A DNA stretch of 64,000 nucleotides. Origin: Ruminococcus sp. FMBCY1 (GTDB taxonomy: Bacteria; Bacillota; Clostridia; Oscillospirales; Acutalibacteraceae). Below, piece after piece: positions 16,660-24,865 of the stretch. Positions within the stretch are counted from its first letter, which is position 1; each line of letters begins with the position of its first letter. Under the pieces are notes generated by a model that saw nothing but the letters and a program-made list of their open reading frames with translations, searched no databases and was not told the origin of the DNA. The DNA lies in NCBI RefSeq assembly GCF_023921805.1, contig NZ_CP074197.1, positions 310,001 to 374,000 on the forward strand, in the 5' to 3' direction. A program made the translations under genes and the position numbers.

Positions 16660-16819
16660 TATCAAAGCAACAGGCTGTCGCACTTTTATAGCGGACAGCC
16701 TGTTTTTTATATGTTTTGGAGTATGCACCACCGTACTGCGTAATAATGATTTTAGCAAGTTTTGCATTGGTTTGTTTGATGTTTACGGGATACTGCAATT
16801 TTTTTTCATATACAAACAT
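16643..16819 (-). CDS. cotJC: cotJC, 5' part (split gene)
   Basis: A 58-codon frame whose first 31 codons (MFVYEKKLQYPVNIKQTNAK, then LAKIIITQYGG) are the N-terminus of CotJC; the remaining codons after GG (AYSKTYKKQ...) come from the element and do not match. Its ATG overlaps the cotJB stop as TAATG, the translational coupling expected inside the cotJABC operon, with GAGGAGG upstream. Joined at AGTACGGTGG to the 3' part at 6043, it gives an uninterrupted CotJC. In the integrated state only this short peptide would be made. It was below the size at which a gene finder would report it. Confidence 0.88.
   Translation of the reverse strand: MFVYEKKLQYPVNIKQTNAKLAKIIITQYGGAYSKTYKKQAVRYKSATACCFDINYLK
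16669..16708 (+). terminator. Rho-independent terminator
   Basis: AACAGGCTGTC (16669-16679) pairs with GACAGCCTGTT (16694-16704) followed by six T. It ends the operon at the right end of the cotJC element, about 20 bp inside the att core. Confidence 0.8.
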
Positions 16820-17073
16820 TACAAATCCTCCTCGTTATCCCACGGCCAAGGATTTTTAACCCACTGCCATTTATTAGCTGTATTTGCCTCTTTGCGTAAA
16901 GGTCCGTATTTTTCTTCGTATTCTTCAATCAAGGGCAAAAGTTTTTCTTTACATTCTTTTATCTGCGAGAGTACCTGTTGGTCGTATGGGTGAGTGTCAA
17001 GAAAAATCTGTAAATCAAGGATTGAGAATTGATATGTTGATATTTTCTTTAAAAGAATTTCTCTCTCAGTCAT
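16819..17073 (-). CDS. cotJB: Spore coat protein CotJB
   Basis: An 84-residue spore-coat protein of the CotJ complex. It contains the family's LDTHPYDQQVLSQIKECK, the EEYEEKYGPL stretch, and the C-terminal Trp/Pro signature WQWVKNPWPWDNEEDL. Its ATG lies within the end of cotJA and its stop overlaps the cotJC start, so all three genes are translated as a coupled unit. Needed in the mother cell with CotJA for assembly of CotJC into the coat in Bacillus; the same role is inferred here. Confidence 0.93.
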   Translation of the reverse strand: MTEREILLKKISTYQFSILDLQIFLDTHPYDQQVLSQIKECKEKLLPLIEEYEEKYGPLRKEANTANKWQWVKNPWPWDNEEDL

Positions 17074-17269
17074 TTTTTACACCACCGCATTTATTACCGT
17101 AAAAAGGCTTGTTCAATTCCGGAAAAACTGTGCCTGCGTCAAGCGCCTGAACAGGGGAGTAGGTTTTTGGATTACTTTCCTGAAATGGAACATATGCCAT
17201 TGCCGGAGGTGTTTTTTCAGGAAATTTTGATGTTGCGTATATTGAAATTACTGTATTGATAATGTCCAC
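17066..17269 (-). CDS. cotJA: Spore coat protein CotJA
   Basis: A 67-residue spore-coat protein with the family core AMAYVPFQ, then YSPVQALDAGTVFPELNKPF and a Gly-rich end. The GTG at 17269 is chosen because AAAGGAG lies eight bases upstream; the longer frame from 17317 would run through the promoter. It is first in cotJA-cotJB-cotJC and 37 bp downstream of a mother-cell-type -10. Presence of this operon says the organism sporulates or descends from a sporulator. Confidence 0.88.
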   Translation of the reverse strand: MDIINTVISIYATSKFPEKTPPAMAYVPFQESNPKTYSPVQALDAGTVFPELNKPFYGNKCGGVKND

Positions 17270-17305
17270 ATAAATTTCTCCTTTCCGAGCTTGTTTACTC
17301 AATAA

Positions 17306-17335
17306 CATATTATGCACTTGTATAAAATTAGTACC
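17306..17335 (-). promoter_or_regulatory. Sporulation (sigma-K/E-like) promoter of cotJABC
   Basis: Minus strand GGTAC with AC at 17332-17331, 16 bases, then CATAATATG at 17314-17306, ending 37 bp before the cotJA GTG. It fits the mother-cell pattern and shares spacing and -10 with the recombinase promoter at 7551-7577. Confidence 0.5.
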
Positions 17336-17436
17336 AAACTGCTTTTACGGGAATACTTTTTATGCCAAAAACTTGAATTGTCAGTGAAATTTTGATAAAG
17401 TATATAGGGAAGTTTTGTGTACGAAAGGATGATTTT

Positions 17437-17973
17437 ATGAGCTGTGTTTATTTTGTAAGACACGGTGAAACCGTATGGAATGTTGAAAATAAAATTTGCG
17501 GTTCTACGGATATTGACTTAACGCAAAAGGGTCATGAACAGGCTATAGAAACAGGTAAAAGAATTTTAAACAATAACATAAAGGCAGACAAAATCCTTTA
17601 TTCTCCGCTTATCAGAGCTAAAAAAACGGCAATGCATATTTCAGAAATAACAGGCATTCCTGCTTTTGAAGAGCCAAGACTTACAGAACAGAATTTCGGA
17701 AAATTTGAGGGAACTCCAAGAAACGGTGATGAGTTCAGAATTGCCAAAGGTGAGTTTGTTTGCAGATATGACGGCGGCGAATCTATGTTGCACCTTGCGC
17801 AAAGAATTTATAATCTGCTTGATGATGTAAAAGCGAGCGGTGAAACCTGTATTCTTGTTGCACACAACGGAATATCAAGGGTGATTAATTCATATTTCTA
17901 TGAAATGACTAACACTGAATATGCAAATTTCGGAGTTAAGAACTGTGCTGTTTTAAAATATGAATTTGAATGA
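17437..17973 (+). CDS. Histidine phosphatase-family protein (phosphoglycerate-mutase-like)
   Basis: A 178-residue branch-1 histidine phosphatase. The N-terminal YFVRHGETVWN gives the catalytic His of the RHG motif; SPLIRAKKTA supplies the second Arg, EQNFGKFEG the conserved Glu region, and LVAHNG the second active-site His. Substrates in this family range from alpha-ribazole phosphate to sugar phosphates and cannot be assigned here. The ATG at 17437 follows GAAAGGATG; the upstream frame lacks a site. A MATE exporter follows after 19 bp, so they may be co-transcribed. Confidence 0.88.
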   Translation: MSCVYFVRHGETVWNVENKICGSTDIDLTQKGHEQAIETGKRILNNNIKADKILYSPLIRAKKTAMHISEITGIPAFEEPRLTEQNFGKFEGTPRNGDEFRIAKGEFVCRYDGGESMLHLAQRIYNLLDDVKASGETCILVAHNGISRVINSYFYEMTNTEYANFGVKNCAVLKYEFE

Positions 17974-17992
17974 TTTGTGGAGGCAAATTTAA

Positions 17993-19339
17993 TTGGATAG
18001 GGTAAAGAAAAAAGAATTGGATTTCGGCAATGATAAAATATTCAGTATATTGTTAAGACTTGCACCGCCTGTTATGCTTGCCCAACTTATACAGGCATTG
18101 TACAATATAATAGACAGCTTTTTTATAGGTAATTATTCAGAATCGGGACTTACGGCGCTGTCAATAATTTATCCGATACAGTTGTTGATGATTGCGCTTG
18201 CGGTCGGTACGGGCGTTGGTATAAATACTCTCATGGCGCATTTTCTCGGTGTTGACAACAAGGAAAAAAGTGATGAAACCGCAGGCGTAGGAAATTTCCT
18301 TGCGTTTGCAATGTGGTTTGTTTTTGCTCTTATATGTTGGTTTATAATGCCGTTTTATGCACAAATATCGACAAATTCGCAGGAAATTATAGATGAAGTA
18401 ATTGTGTACGGCAGAATAGTTTGTGTATATAGCTTTGGTTTGTTTTTTGAAAGCATTTGGACAAAAGTTATGCAGGCGACGGGAAATATGAAAATACCTA
18501 TGATTGCTCAAATTGCGGGTGCTTTTGTTAATATTGCTCTTGACCCATTGTTAATTTTCGGTATCGGATTTTTCCCCGAATTGGGCATTGCAGGTGCAGC
18601 TATCGCTACAGTAGTAGGACAGATTGCGGCGGCTTTAATTGTAATGAAAAAAGGCTGCAAAAGATCGCCGAAAATATCCAAATACAAAGAATACATAAAG
18701 AGAATTTACCACTTAGGTTTTCCGAATATTCTTATGCAGTCTGCATACACATTGTATATATTCGGATTAAATCTAATATTAAAGGGATTTTCCGATCAGG
18801 CAGTCACCGCTTTGGGTTTATATTATAAATGGCAGACAATATTTTTTATTCCTCTCGGTGCAATGCAGACCTGTATAGTGCCTGTTATCAGTTTTAATTA
18901 CAGTGCAGGAAACAGAGAAAGATGCGGAAAAACTCTAAAAGATTCGGTTATACTTGGAATGGTACTTATGCTTATCGGTGTACTGTGCTTTGAAATAATG
19001 CCCGATGTACTTATGGGTACATTCTCAAAGGACAGCGAGGTAATCAGAATAGGCTCATATGCGTTAAGGGTAATTGCCGTTTCTTTTATACCAATGGTTA
19101 CATCACTGATTTTTCCTGTATTTTTTCAGGCAATCGGTTCGGCTTTTAAAAGCTCCACACTTACAATTCTGAGAACAATTGTGCTTTTTGTACCGCTTGG
19201 TTGGGTGCTTGCACATTTTGGACTTGAAAGTTTTTGGTTTACATTCCCGATAACCGAAGTTATTACAACCGCAGTAGGTTTTATTATGTACAGTAAAAGC
19301 AGATTTGGCAGAAGGTTAAGTAACGGATATACGATATAA
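17993..19339 (+). CDS. MATE-family multidrug/solute exporter
   Basis: A 448-residue exporter with twelve membrane segments in two homologous halves. Family features: APPVMLAQLIQALYNIIDSF at the start, NIALDPLLIFGIGFFPELGI in the first half (conserved Asp-Pro), and APVISFNYSAGN-like VPVISFNYSAGNRERCGKTL in the second. The start is TTG at 17993, nine bases after GGAGG. Cation-coupled export of drugs or metabolites is the family role; the substrate is unknown. Confidence 0.9.
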   Translation: MDRVKKKELDFGNDKIFSILLRLAPPVMLAQLIQALYNIIDSFFIGNYSESGLTALSIIYPIQLLMIALAVGTGVGINTLMAHFLGVDNKEKSDETAGVGNFLAFAMWFVFALICWFIMPFYAQISTNSQEIIDEVIVYGRIVCVYSFGLFFESIWTKVMQATGNMKIPMIAQIAGAFVNIALDPLLIFGIGFFPELGIAGAAIATVVGQIAAALIVMKKGCKRSPKISKYKEYIKRIYHLGFPNILMQSAYTLYIFGLNLILKGFSDQAVTALGLYYKWQTIFFIPLGAMQTCIVPVISFNYSAGNRERCGKTLKDSVILGMVLMLIGVLCFEIMPDVLMGTFSKDSEVIRIGSYALRVIAVSFIPMVTSLIFPVFFQAIGSAFKSSTLTILRTIVLFVPLGWVLAHFGLESFWFTFPITEVITTAVGFIMYSKSRFGRRLSNGYTI

Positions 19340-19374
19340 TGCTTACAAATTATACAAATTGCCCTGTAATGTTA

Positions 19375-19403
19375 TTGACAAATTTCGCATAATGTGGTAT
19401 TAT
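19375..19403 (+). promoter_or_regulatory. Sigma-A promoter of scfA
   Basis: TTGACA (19375-19380), 17 bases, TATTAT (19398-19403); the SCIFF ATG is 37 bp downstream with AAGGAG at 19423-19428. Confidence 0.75.
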
Positions 19404-19439
19404 AATAAAAATATAATCTTACAAGGAGTATGATTTTCT

Positions 19440-19592
19440 ATGAAAAGAATTAAGACTATTGAAACTCGTGACCTTAAGAAGAGCGTTAAAACAGGCGGTT
19501 GCGGTGAGTGTCAGACATCTTGTCAGTCAGCTTGCAAAACATCTTGCGGCGTTGCTAACCAGCAGTGTGAGAAGTGCCTCAGCGAGAAATAA
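19440..19592 (+). CDS. scfA: SCIFF ranthipeptide precursor
   Basis: A 50-residue precursor of the SCIFF ('six cysteines in forty-five') ranthipeptide, nearly universal in Clostridia. The core GECQTSCQSACKTSC is unmistakable; the leader is MKRIKTIETRDLKKSVKTGG. In this class the maturase forms thioether bridges from Cys to Thr or other residues. Seven cysteines are present here (21, 24, 28, 32, 36, 43, 46): the early Cys usual in the leader-proximal TAGCGEC region is lacking and one is added near the C-terminus, QCEKCLSEK. Its dedicated maturase follows after a hairpin. Biological role of SCIFF remains unsettled. The gene is too short for routine ORF calling. Confidence 0.95.
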   Translation: MKRIKTIETRDLKKSVKTGGCGECQTSCQSACKTSCGVANQQCEKCLSEK

Positions 19593-19628
19593 TTTAGCTG
19601 TGCAAATTTTGCATTAAAAAGGATTTTC

Positions 19629-19662
19629 AGCCGTTTCACCTTTTGGAGAACGGCTTTCCTTT
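19629..19662 (+). terminator. Hairpin between SCIFF precursor and maturase
   Basis: AGCCGTT (19629-19635) pairs with AACGGCT (19649-19655), followed by TTCCTTTT. It probably acts as a partial terminator or mRNA stabiliser so that precursor exceeds maturase, as is common for peptide/maturase pairs; this is inferred. Confidence 0.6.
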
Positions 19663-19691
19663 TGTCTATAAAAAGGATTTGGAGAAAATAT

Positions 19692-21065
19692 ATGATACAC
19701 CAGTATAAGTTAAACGGATATAACATAGTGCTTGATGTTTTCAGCGGCAGTGTTCACTGCGTAGATGACCTTGCGTATGATGTTATTGAAATGTACGAAA
19801 ATTCCGATAAAGAAAATATTATCAAGGCTATGCTTGAAAAGTACAAAGATATCCCCGAAATAACAGCAGAAGAAATTTCGGATTGCTATGATGATGTTAC
19901 AGAATTAAAGGATAACGGCAAGCTCTTTACTGCTGATAAATATGAGGACCTTGCATTTGATTTTAAAAAGAGAAACACTGTTATTAAGGCTTTGTGCCTA
20001 CATATTGCTCATACCTGTAATCTTAATTGCGAATACTGCTTTGCAAGTCAGGGTAAGTACCACGGTGACAGAGCTTTAATGAGTTTTGAAGTAGGCAAGA
20101 GAGCTATTGATTTTCTTATTGAAAATTCAGGCAGCAGAGTAAACCTTGAAGTTGACTTTTTCGGCGGCGAACCGCTTATGAATTTTGATGTAGTAAAGCA
20201 GATTGTCGCTTACGCAAGAAGTATTGAAAAGGAAAAGAACAAGAATTTCCGTTTTACTCTCACAACAAACGGTATGCTTGTTGATGATGATGTAATTGAA
20301 TTTGCAAATAAAGAATGTCATAATGTTGTACTTAGCCTTGACGGCAGAAAAGAAGTACATGACCACCTTAGAAAAACCGTAAGCGGCAAGGGCAGTTACG
20401 ATATTATTGTGCCAAAGTTCCAGGAATTTGTTAAAAAGCGTGGTAACAAAGGTTATTATGTGCGTGGTACTTATACACATAACAATACTGATTTTACAAA
20501 TGATATTTTCCATATGGCAGACCTTGGCTTTACAGAGCTTTCTATGGAGCCTGTTGTTTGCTCGCCAGATGATCCGTATGCGCTTACATATGATGATTTA
20601 CCTGTTCTTTTTGAGCAGTACGAAATTCTTGCAAAGGAAATGCTTAAGCGTGAAAAAGAGGGCAGACCGCTCACTTTCTATCACTATATGATTGACCTTA
20701 CAGGCGGCCCGTGCATTTATAAGAGAATTTCGGGTTGCGGTTCGGGTACAGAGTATATGGCAGTTACACCGTGGGGTGAGTTATATCCTTGTCATCAGTT
20801 CGTAGGCGACCCTAAATATAGTCTTGGAAACATTTATGAAGGTGTTACAAATACTGCTATTCAGGACGAGTTTAAACTTTGCAATGCGTACGCAAGACCG
20901 AATTGTAAAGATTGTTGGGCAAAACTTTATTGCAGCGGCGGCTGTGCTGCAAACGCGTACCATGCTACAGGCTCAATTACAGGCATATATGAGTATGGCT
21001 GTGAGCTTTTCAAAAAGCGTATGGAATGTGCAATTATGATGAAAGTTGCCGAAGCAGAGCTTTAA
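19692..21065 (+). CDS. scfB: SCIFF radical-SAM maturase
   Basis: A 457-residue radical-SAM/SPASM enzyme that installs thioether cross-links in the SCIFF peptide. The N-terminal ~100 residues (MIHQYKLNGYNIVLDVFSGS) form the peptide-recognition domain. The [4Fe-4S] motif is CNLNCEYC at residues 109-116, followed by FFGGEPLMN and LTTNGMLVDDD. The C-terminal SPASM region holds auxiliary-cluster cysteines (GPCIYKRISGCGSG, LYPCHQF, NCKDCWAKLYCSGGCAANAY, YGCELF). The start is the ATG at 19692 after TTGGAGAAA. It is directly downstream of scfA and normal in length. Confidence 0.96.
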   Translation: MIHQYKLNGYNIVLDVFSGSVHCVDDLAYDVIEMYENSDKENIIKAMLEKYKDIPEITAEEISDCYDDVTELKDNGKLFTADKYEDLAFDFKKRNTVIKALCLHIAHTCNLNCEYCFASQGKYHGDRALMSFEVGKRAIDFLIENSGSRVNLEVDFFGGEPLMNFDVVKQIVAYARSIEKEKNKNFRFTLTTNGMLVDDDVIEFANKECHNVVLSLDGRKEVHDHLRKTVSGKGSYDIIVPKFQEFVKKRGNKGYYVRGTYTHNNTDFTNDIFHMADLGFTELSMEPVVCSPDDPYALTYDDLPVLFEQYEILAKEMLKREKEGRPLTFYHYMIDLTGGPCIYKRISGCGSGTEYMAVTPWGELYPCHQFVGDPKYSLGNIYEGVTNTAIQDEFKLCNAYARPNCKDCWAKLYCSGGCAANAYHATGSITGIYEYGCELFKKRMECAIMMKVAEAEL

Positions 21066-21077
21066 TACAATAAATTC

Positions 21078-21110
21078 AGCGGTATGGGTTTTCTCATACC
21101 GCTTTTTGGT
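21078..21110 (+). terminator. Rho-independent terminator after scfB
   Basis: GCGGTATG / CATACCGC hairpin followed by five T, 13 bp after the scfB stop. Confidence 0.8.
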
Positions 21111-21124
21111 GAGTGATTTTATAA

Positions 21125-22231
21125 ATGAGTAAAATATTTACTTTTTTAAAAAAAGAGATTGTGCTTACTGTATCGTTCGTGCTTGCGCTGAGTTCAATGT
21201 TCTTTGTGCCGCCGAGTGAAAAATATTTTGATTATATAGATTTCCGCACGCTTGGACTTTTGTTTTCTCTGATGACAGTAATGGTTGGGTTTAACAAAAT
21301 GGGTGTATTCAAAGTGATTGCTGAATATCTGCTTAATAAAGTCAATACAATGCGAGGTGTTACGCTGTCGCTTGTACTGTTATGCTTTTTCAGTTCCATG
21401 ATAATTACAAATGATGTTGCATTGATAACATTTGTGCCGTTTACAATAGTGCTGTTAAAACTTGCGGACAAGCAAAGCCGAGCGATATATGTTGTAACGC
21501 TTGAAACAATAGCCGCCAATCTTGGCAGTATGCTGACTCCGATAGGCAATCCGCAAAATTTGTACTTGTTTTCGGCTTATAATATGAATATATCTGATTT
21601 CTTTAAGACGATTTTGCCGTATGCCTTGATTTCTCTTGTTATGCTTGTATGTTGTTCACTATTTTCAGGTAAATCTCCAATTGTATATAATGAAAATAGG
21701 GAAGAATTAAATTTTGATAAAAGACTTATAGCAATGTATATTGCATTGTTTGCAATTGCTCTATTAAGTGTTTTTCGAGTATTAAACTATCTTATACTCC
21801 TTGCTGTTGTAATTGCTTTTGTACTTATATTTGACCGCAAGGTGCTTTTAAAGGTAGATTACAGTTTGCTGTTTACTTTCATATTTCTTTTTGTATTCAT
21901 AGGTAATCTCGGTAATATAAGTCAAATTAACGGTTGGCTTTCGAGTGTAGTTAATGGCAATGAAGTGCCGGTTGGAGTGCTTGCAAGTCAGGTATTTTCA
22001 AATGTGCCTGCCACAATTTTACTTTCAGGTTTTACAAATAATGCTACAGATTTAATGATTGGTGTAAATATCGGAGGCCTTGGTACATTGATAGCATCAA
22101 TGGCAAGTCTTATATCGTTTAAATTTATTCAGAAAGAAAATGTAAGTATCGCAAAATACTTTGGATTATTTACTTTATTTAATGTTTTGTTTTTGGCGGC
22201 AAATATAATATTATGGCTTGTGATTAAATGA
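21125..22231 (+). CDS. SLC13/ArsB-like anion transporter
   Basis: A 368-residue membrane carrier with about ten segments. Features of the ion-transporter (SLC13/ArsB/CitMHS) superfamily: IDFRTLGLLFSLMTVMVGF, SSMIITNDVALITFVPFTIV, and the substrate loop LGSMLTPIGNPQNLYLFS, repeated in the second half as LSGFTNNATDLMIGVNIGGLG. The TPIGNPQN and NVPA/TNNATD motifs are the paired signature loops. Length is a little short versus typical 420-residue members but both halves are present. Substrate (dicarboxylate, arsenite or other anion) cannot be fixed. Confidence 0.82.
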   Translation: MSKIFTFLKKEIVLTVSFVLALSSMFFVPPSEKYFDYIDFRTLGLLFSLMTVMVGFNKMGVFKVIAEYLLNKVNTMRGVTLSLVLLCFFSSMIITNDVALITFVPFTIVLLKLADKQSRAIYVVTLETIAANLGSMLTPIGNPQNLYLFSAYNMNISDFFKTILPYALISLVMLVCCSLFSGKSPIVYNENREELNFDKRLIAMYIALFAIALLSVFRVLNYLILLAVVIAFVLIFDRKVLLKVDYSLLFTFIFLFVFIGNLGNISQINGWLSSVVNGNEVPVGVLASQVFSNVPATILLSGFTNNATDLMIGVNIGGLGTLIASMASLISFKFIQKENVSIAKYFGLFTLFNVLFLAANIILWLVIK

Positions 22232-22267
22232 TTTTTGCGTTCTGTTTTTTATGTTTGATAACATTAA

Positions 22268-22712
22268 AAATTGTGGTTTAGCGGAGTGTCGGTCGGGCAT
22301 TGAAATTTAGCTAACGCTAAACTATCCTCCCAAAAGCAAAAAAGTTTACTCAATTTTTTCAAAAATTGCGGGTATGGGCAGCGCCCATAAAAATCTTCCG
22401 ATATAACAATTTATCAGGCGCAAACAGCCACGCTGTTTGCGTGCTTGCACCGAGTTTGAAAAAACAGGCGACAGCCTTTTATAAAAGAAATGATTAACTT
22501 TTCATTATATATCGAATGGCTTTCTTGTTGCTATCGCAACTTTTAAAGGCTAACGCCGTTGTGTTCAAGCCGCCAAACAGCGATCTGTTTGGCTATCGTC
22601 AGATTGCGTAAACGGAAAGTATTTGTGGGCTTTGCCCACACCCACGACCTTTGAAAAGGTCGACCAAACTTTTATAATTGATTTTCCAATTTATTCCGCT
22701 AAACCATAATTT
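22268..22712. repeat. MITE-like 445-bp non-coding element with terminal inverted repeats
   Basis: The two ends are 18-bp inverted repeats with one mismatch (AAATTGTGGTTTAGCGGA at 22268-22285 against the complement of 22695-22712); the inner 12 bp TGGTTTAGCGGA are perfect. Inside are several perfect hairpins: GCAAACAG/CTGTTTGC at 22420-22440, CCAAACAG/CTGTTTGG at 22573-22592, GTGGGC/GCCCAC at 22625-22639 and GACCTT/AAGGTC at 22646-22661. No coding frame is evident. It fills the gap between the anion transporter and the V-ATPase operon end. Confidence 0.6.
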
Positions 22713-22749
22713 ATTCAACTATTGATAAAAATTTTCCCTTAAAATAGCA

Positions 22750-22785
22750 AAATCCCACTCTGATTTTTTTCAGAGTGGGATTTTT
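22750..22785. terminator. Bidirectional terminator at the V-ATPase operon end
   Basis: AATCCCACTCTG / CAGAGTGGGATT, a perfect 12-bp stem with T-runs on both strands, adjacent to the ntpD stop codon. Confidence 0.85.
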
Positions 22786-23448
22786 TTAAGCATTTTCTGC
22801 TTGTGTTTGTTTTTCTTTTTCAGCCTGTGCTCTTTTTAGTTTTGTTCTCTTAATAACCTTAAGACGGCTGAATTCTTCTCTTTCCTTTTCATCAAGAGCA
22901 TCGGAAATAAACTTTACGGTTTCTTCAAATTTAGGAATCATAATGTTCTTAAGAGCGTTGGCCCTCTTCTGTGTTTTCTTGATTGAAACCGCAAGACGGT
23001 AAACACTGTTTTCTATCTCGGCAAGCTCTGCGGTAAGATACTTAACTTCGGTGAATTTCTCGTAAGTTTTATCAATACCTGAGTTTGTAAGTCGCAGTCC
23101 GTAGTGCAGGTAGGTTTGAGGTTTTTTCTCGCCAATGGTGAGAATCGGAATTTCAACACCCATTACACTTCTTGAATCAAGTTTTAATGAGTCTTCTTCA
23201 GGAATCGTGTTTGAAAGGTCATCGCAAAAGCCGTTTGTAACATTGGCAGTCTGAAGTGCTATGTAAGCTTCTTCATATGCATTGTCGATCTTCTCCTGAA
23301 TTGCATTGGCGTGGTCGATAAGCGTCATCATTTCTCTTATAAGAATATTACGCTTACGGTCAAGCAGTTCATAGCCGTTTTTGGCAAGAGCAAGCGACTT
23401 TTTGGTGTTCATCAGATTACCTTTTGTAGGTACAGCCTGTACAGCCAT
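22786..23448 (-). CDS. ntpD: V/A-type ATPase subunit D (central rotor shaft)
   Basis: A 220-residue subunit forming the coiled-coil axle that turns inside the A3B3 head. Seen: the conserved opening with GNLMNTKKSLALAKNGYELL and LDRKRNILIREMM, and a long C-terminal helix (LAEIENSVYRLAVSIKKTQK, RANALKNIMIPKFEETVKFI) closing the coiled coil. The C-terminal tail is Lys/Gln-rich. It is the last gene of the operon, 26 bp after ntpB. Confidence 0.92.
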   Translation of the reverse strand: MAVQAVPTKGNLMNTKKSLALAKNGYELLDRKRNILIREMMTLIDHANAIQEKIDNAYEEAYIALQTANVTNGFCDDLSNTIPEEDSLKLDSRSVMGVEIPILTIGEKKPQTYLHYGLRLTNSGIDKTYEKFTEVKYLTAELAEIENSVYRLAVSIKKTQKRANALKNIMIPKFEETVKFISDALDEKEREEFSRLKVIKRTKLKRAQAEKEKQTQAENA

Positions 23449-23474
23449 AGATGCTCAGCACTCCTTTCTGACGG

Positions 23475-24851
23475 TTATTTCTCAACATAATACTTGTCAA
23501 GAATCTGATCGTCAACACGGTCAAGTTCTGATTTCGGAAGTGTAGAAAGTAATTCCCAACCGAGGTCAAGGCTCTGTTCAATACTTCTGTTTTCGTTGAA
23601 TCCCTGATTAACAAACTTTGATTCAAACAGTCTGCCGAATTCAATATATTTCTTGTCGATAGGGGAGAGTTCTTCCTCACCGATAACAGATGCAAGTGAA
23701 CGAGCGTCAATTACCTTTGCATATGATGCAAAGAGCTGGTTTGCAAGTGCCTGATGATCTGCTCTTGTGTAACCCTCACCGATACCGTCCTTCATAAGAC
23801 GGGAAAGTGAAGGAAGAACGCTTACAGGCGGATAAAGACCTTGTCCCTGTAATGAACGGTCAAGTACGATCTGACCCTCTGTGATGTAACCTGTAAGGTC
23901 AGGAATCGGGTGAGTAATATCATCGTTAGGCATTGTAAGAATAGGAATCTGTGTAACAGAACCGTTCTTGCCTTTAATCATACCTGCACGCTCATAAAGT
24001 GATGCAAGGTCTGAATAAAGATAGCCCGGGTAACCTTTTCTTGCAGGAATTTCACCCTTTGATGATGAGAACTCACGAAGAGCCTCGGCATATGAGGTCA
24101 TATCTGTCATAATAACAAGAACATGCATCTCAAGCTCAAATGCAAGGTACTCGGCAATAGTAAGAGCACATCTTGGAGTAAGTGTTCTTTCGATAATCGG
24201 GTCATTCGAAAGGTTTAAGAGCATTACAACTCTTGAAAGTACGCCGCTTTCTTCAAAACTCTTTCTGAAGTATTCGGCAACATCTTTCTGAACACCCATT
24301 GCTGCGAATACTACGCAGAAGTTATTAGCATTCGCACCGCTGATTTTTGCCTGACGAACAATCTGTACTGCAAGGTCGTTGTGCTTCATACCTGTACCTG
24401 AAAAGATAGGAAGTTTTTGACCTCTGATAAGTGTCATAAGTGTATCAATGGTAGAAATACCTGTGTTGATGTAGTTCTTAGGATAAATTCTTGAAACAGG
24501 GTTGATAGGTGTGCCGTTAATGTTAGCACGCTTTACAGGGAAAATATCTCCGAGTCCGTCAATAGGTCTGCCTGCACCGTCAAGTACACGACCGATAATT
24601 TCAGGAGAAAGAGGCATTTCCATTGGGTGACCTGTAAGTCTTGTTCTTGTATTTGTAAGGCTGATTCTTCTTGTGCCCTCAAATACCTGAACAACAATCT
24701 TTTCGCCCTCAATCTGTACGACACGGCCCTGTCTTACTGTGCCGTTATCAAGGCGGATATCAACAATTTCCTCGTTGGAAACGCCTTTTACTCCGTCAAG
24801 AACTATGAGTGAGCCGTTAATTTCTTTAACGCCGACATAATCTATAATCAT
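23475..24851 (-). CDS. ntpB: V/A-type ATPase subunit B (regulatory, non-catalytic)
   Basis: A 458-residue nucleotide-fold subunit alternating with A in the hexameric head. It has the beta-barrel N-terminus ([20 protein letters not shown]), [17 protein letters not shown] where catalytic subunits have a P-loop (here no GKT, as expected for B), and [20 protein letters not shown]. The C-terminal region has [20 protein letters not shown]. Normal length; 14 bp after ntpA. Confidence 0.95.
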   Translation of the reverse strand: MIIDYVGVKEINGSLIVLDGVKGVSNEEIVDIRLDNGTVRQGRVVQIEGEKIVVQVFEGTRRISLTNTRTRLTGHPMEMPLSPEIIGRVLDGAGRPIDGLGDIFPVKRANINGTPINPVSRIYPKNYINTGISTIDTLMTLIRGQKLPIFSGTGMKHNDLAVQIVRQAKISGANANNFCVVFAAMGVQKDVAEYFRKSFEESGVLSRVVMLLNLSNDPIIERTLTPRCALTIAEYLAFELEMHVLVIMTDMTSYAEALREFSSSKGEIPARKGYPGYLYSDLASLYERAGMIKGKNGSVTQIPILTMPNDDITHPIPDLTGYITEGQIVLDRSLQGQGLYPPVSVLPSLSRLMKDGIGEGYTRADHQALANQLFASYAKVIDARSLASVIGEEELSPIDKKYIEFGRLFESKFVNQGFNENRSIEQSLDLGWELLSTLPKSELDRVDDQILDKYYVEK

Positions 24852-24865
24852 TGTGCGTTTCCTCC

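Larger units (their letters stand above)
6043..16729. mobile_element. 10.7-kb intervening element splitting cotJC (skin-like)
   Basis: The element is defined by the two halves of cotJC in the same orientation, each bordered by AGTACGGTGG. Element ends joined together give an attP-like dyad, GGAGTA-N10-TACTCC, centred on GG; the restored gene has a smaller dyad, GGT-GG-ACC, centred on the same GG. That is the symmetry expected of a serine-recombinase crossover. The recombinase gene ends 15 bp from the core. Contents: recombinase, 71-residue protein, HAD phosphatase, DUF5685, DnaJ, membrane protein, lysozyme-like exoprotein, proC, SpoIIM family, and three more membrane or exported proteins. Composition looks like the host chromosome, so the insertion may be old and domesticated. 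Excision itself is inferred, not observed. Confidence 0.75.
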
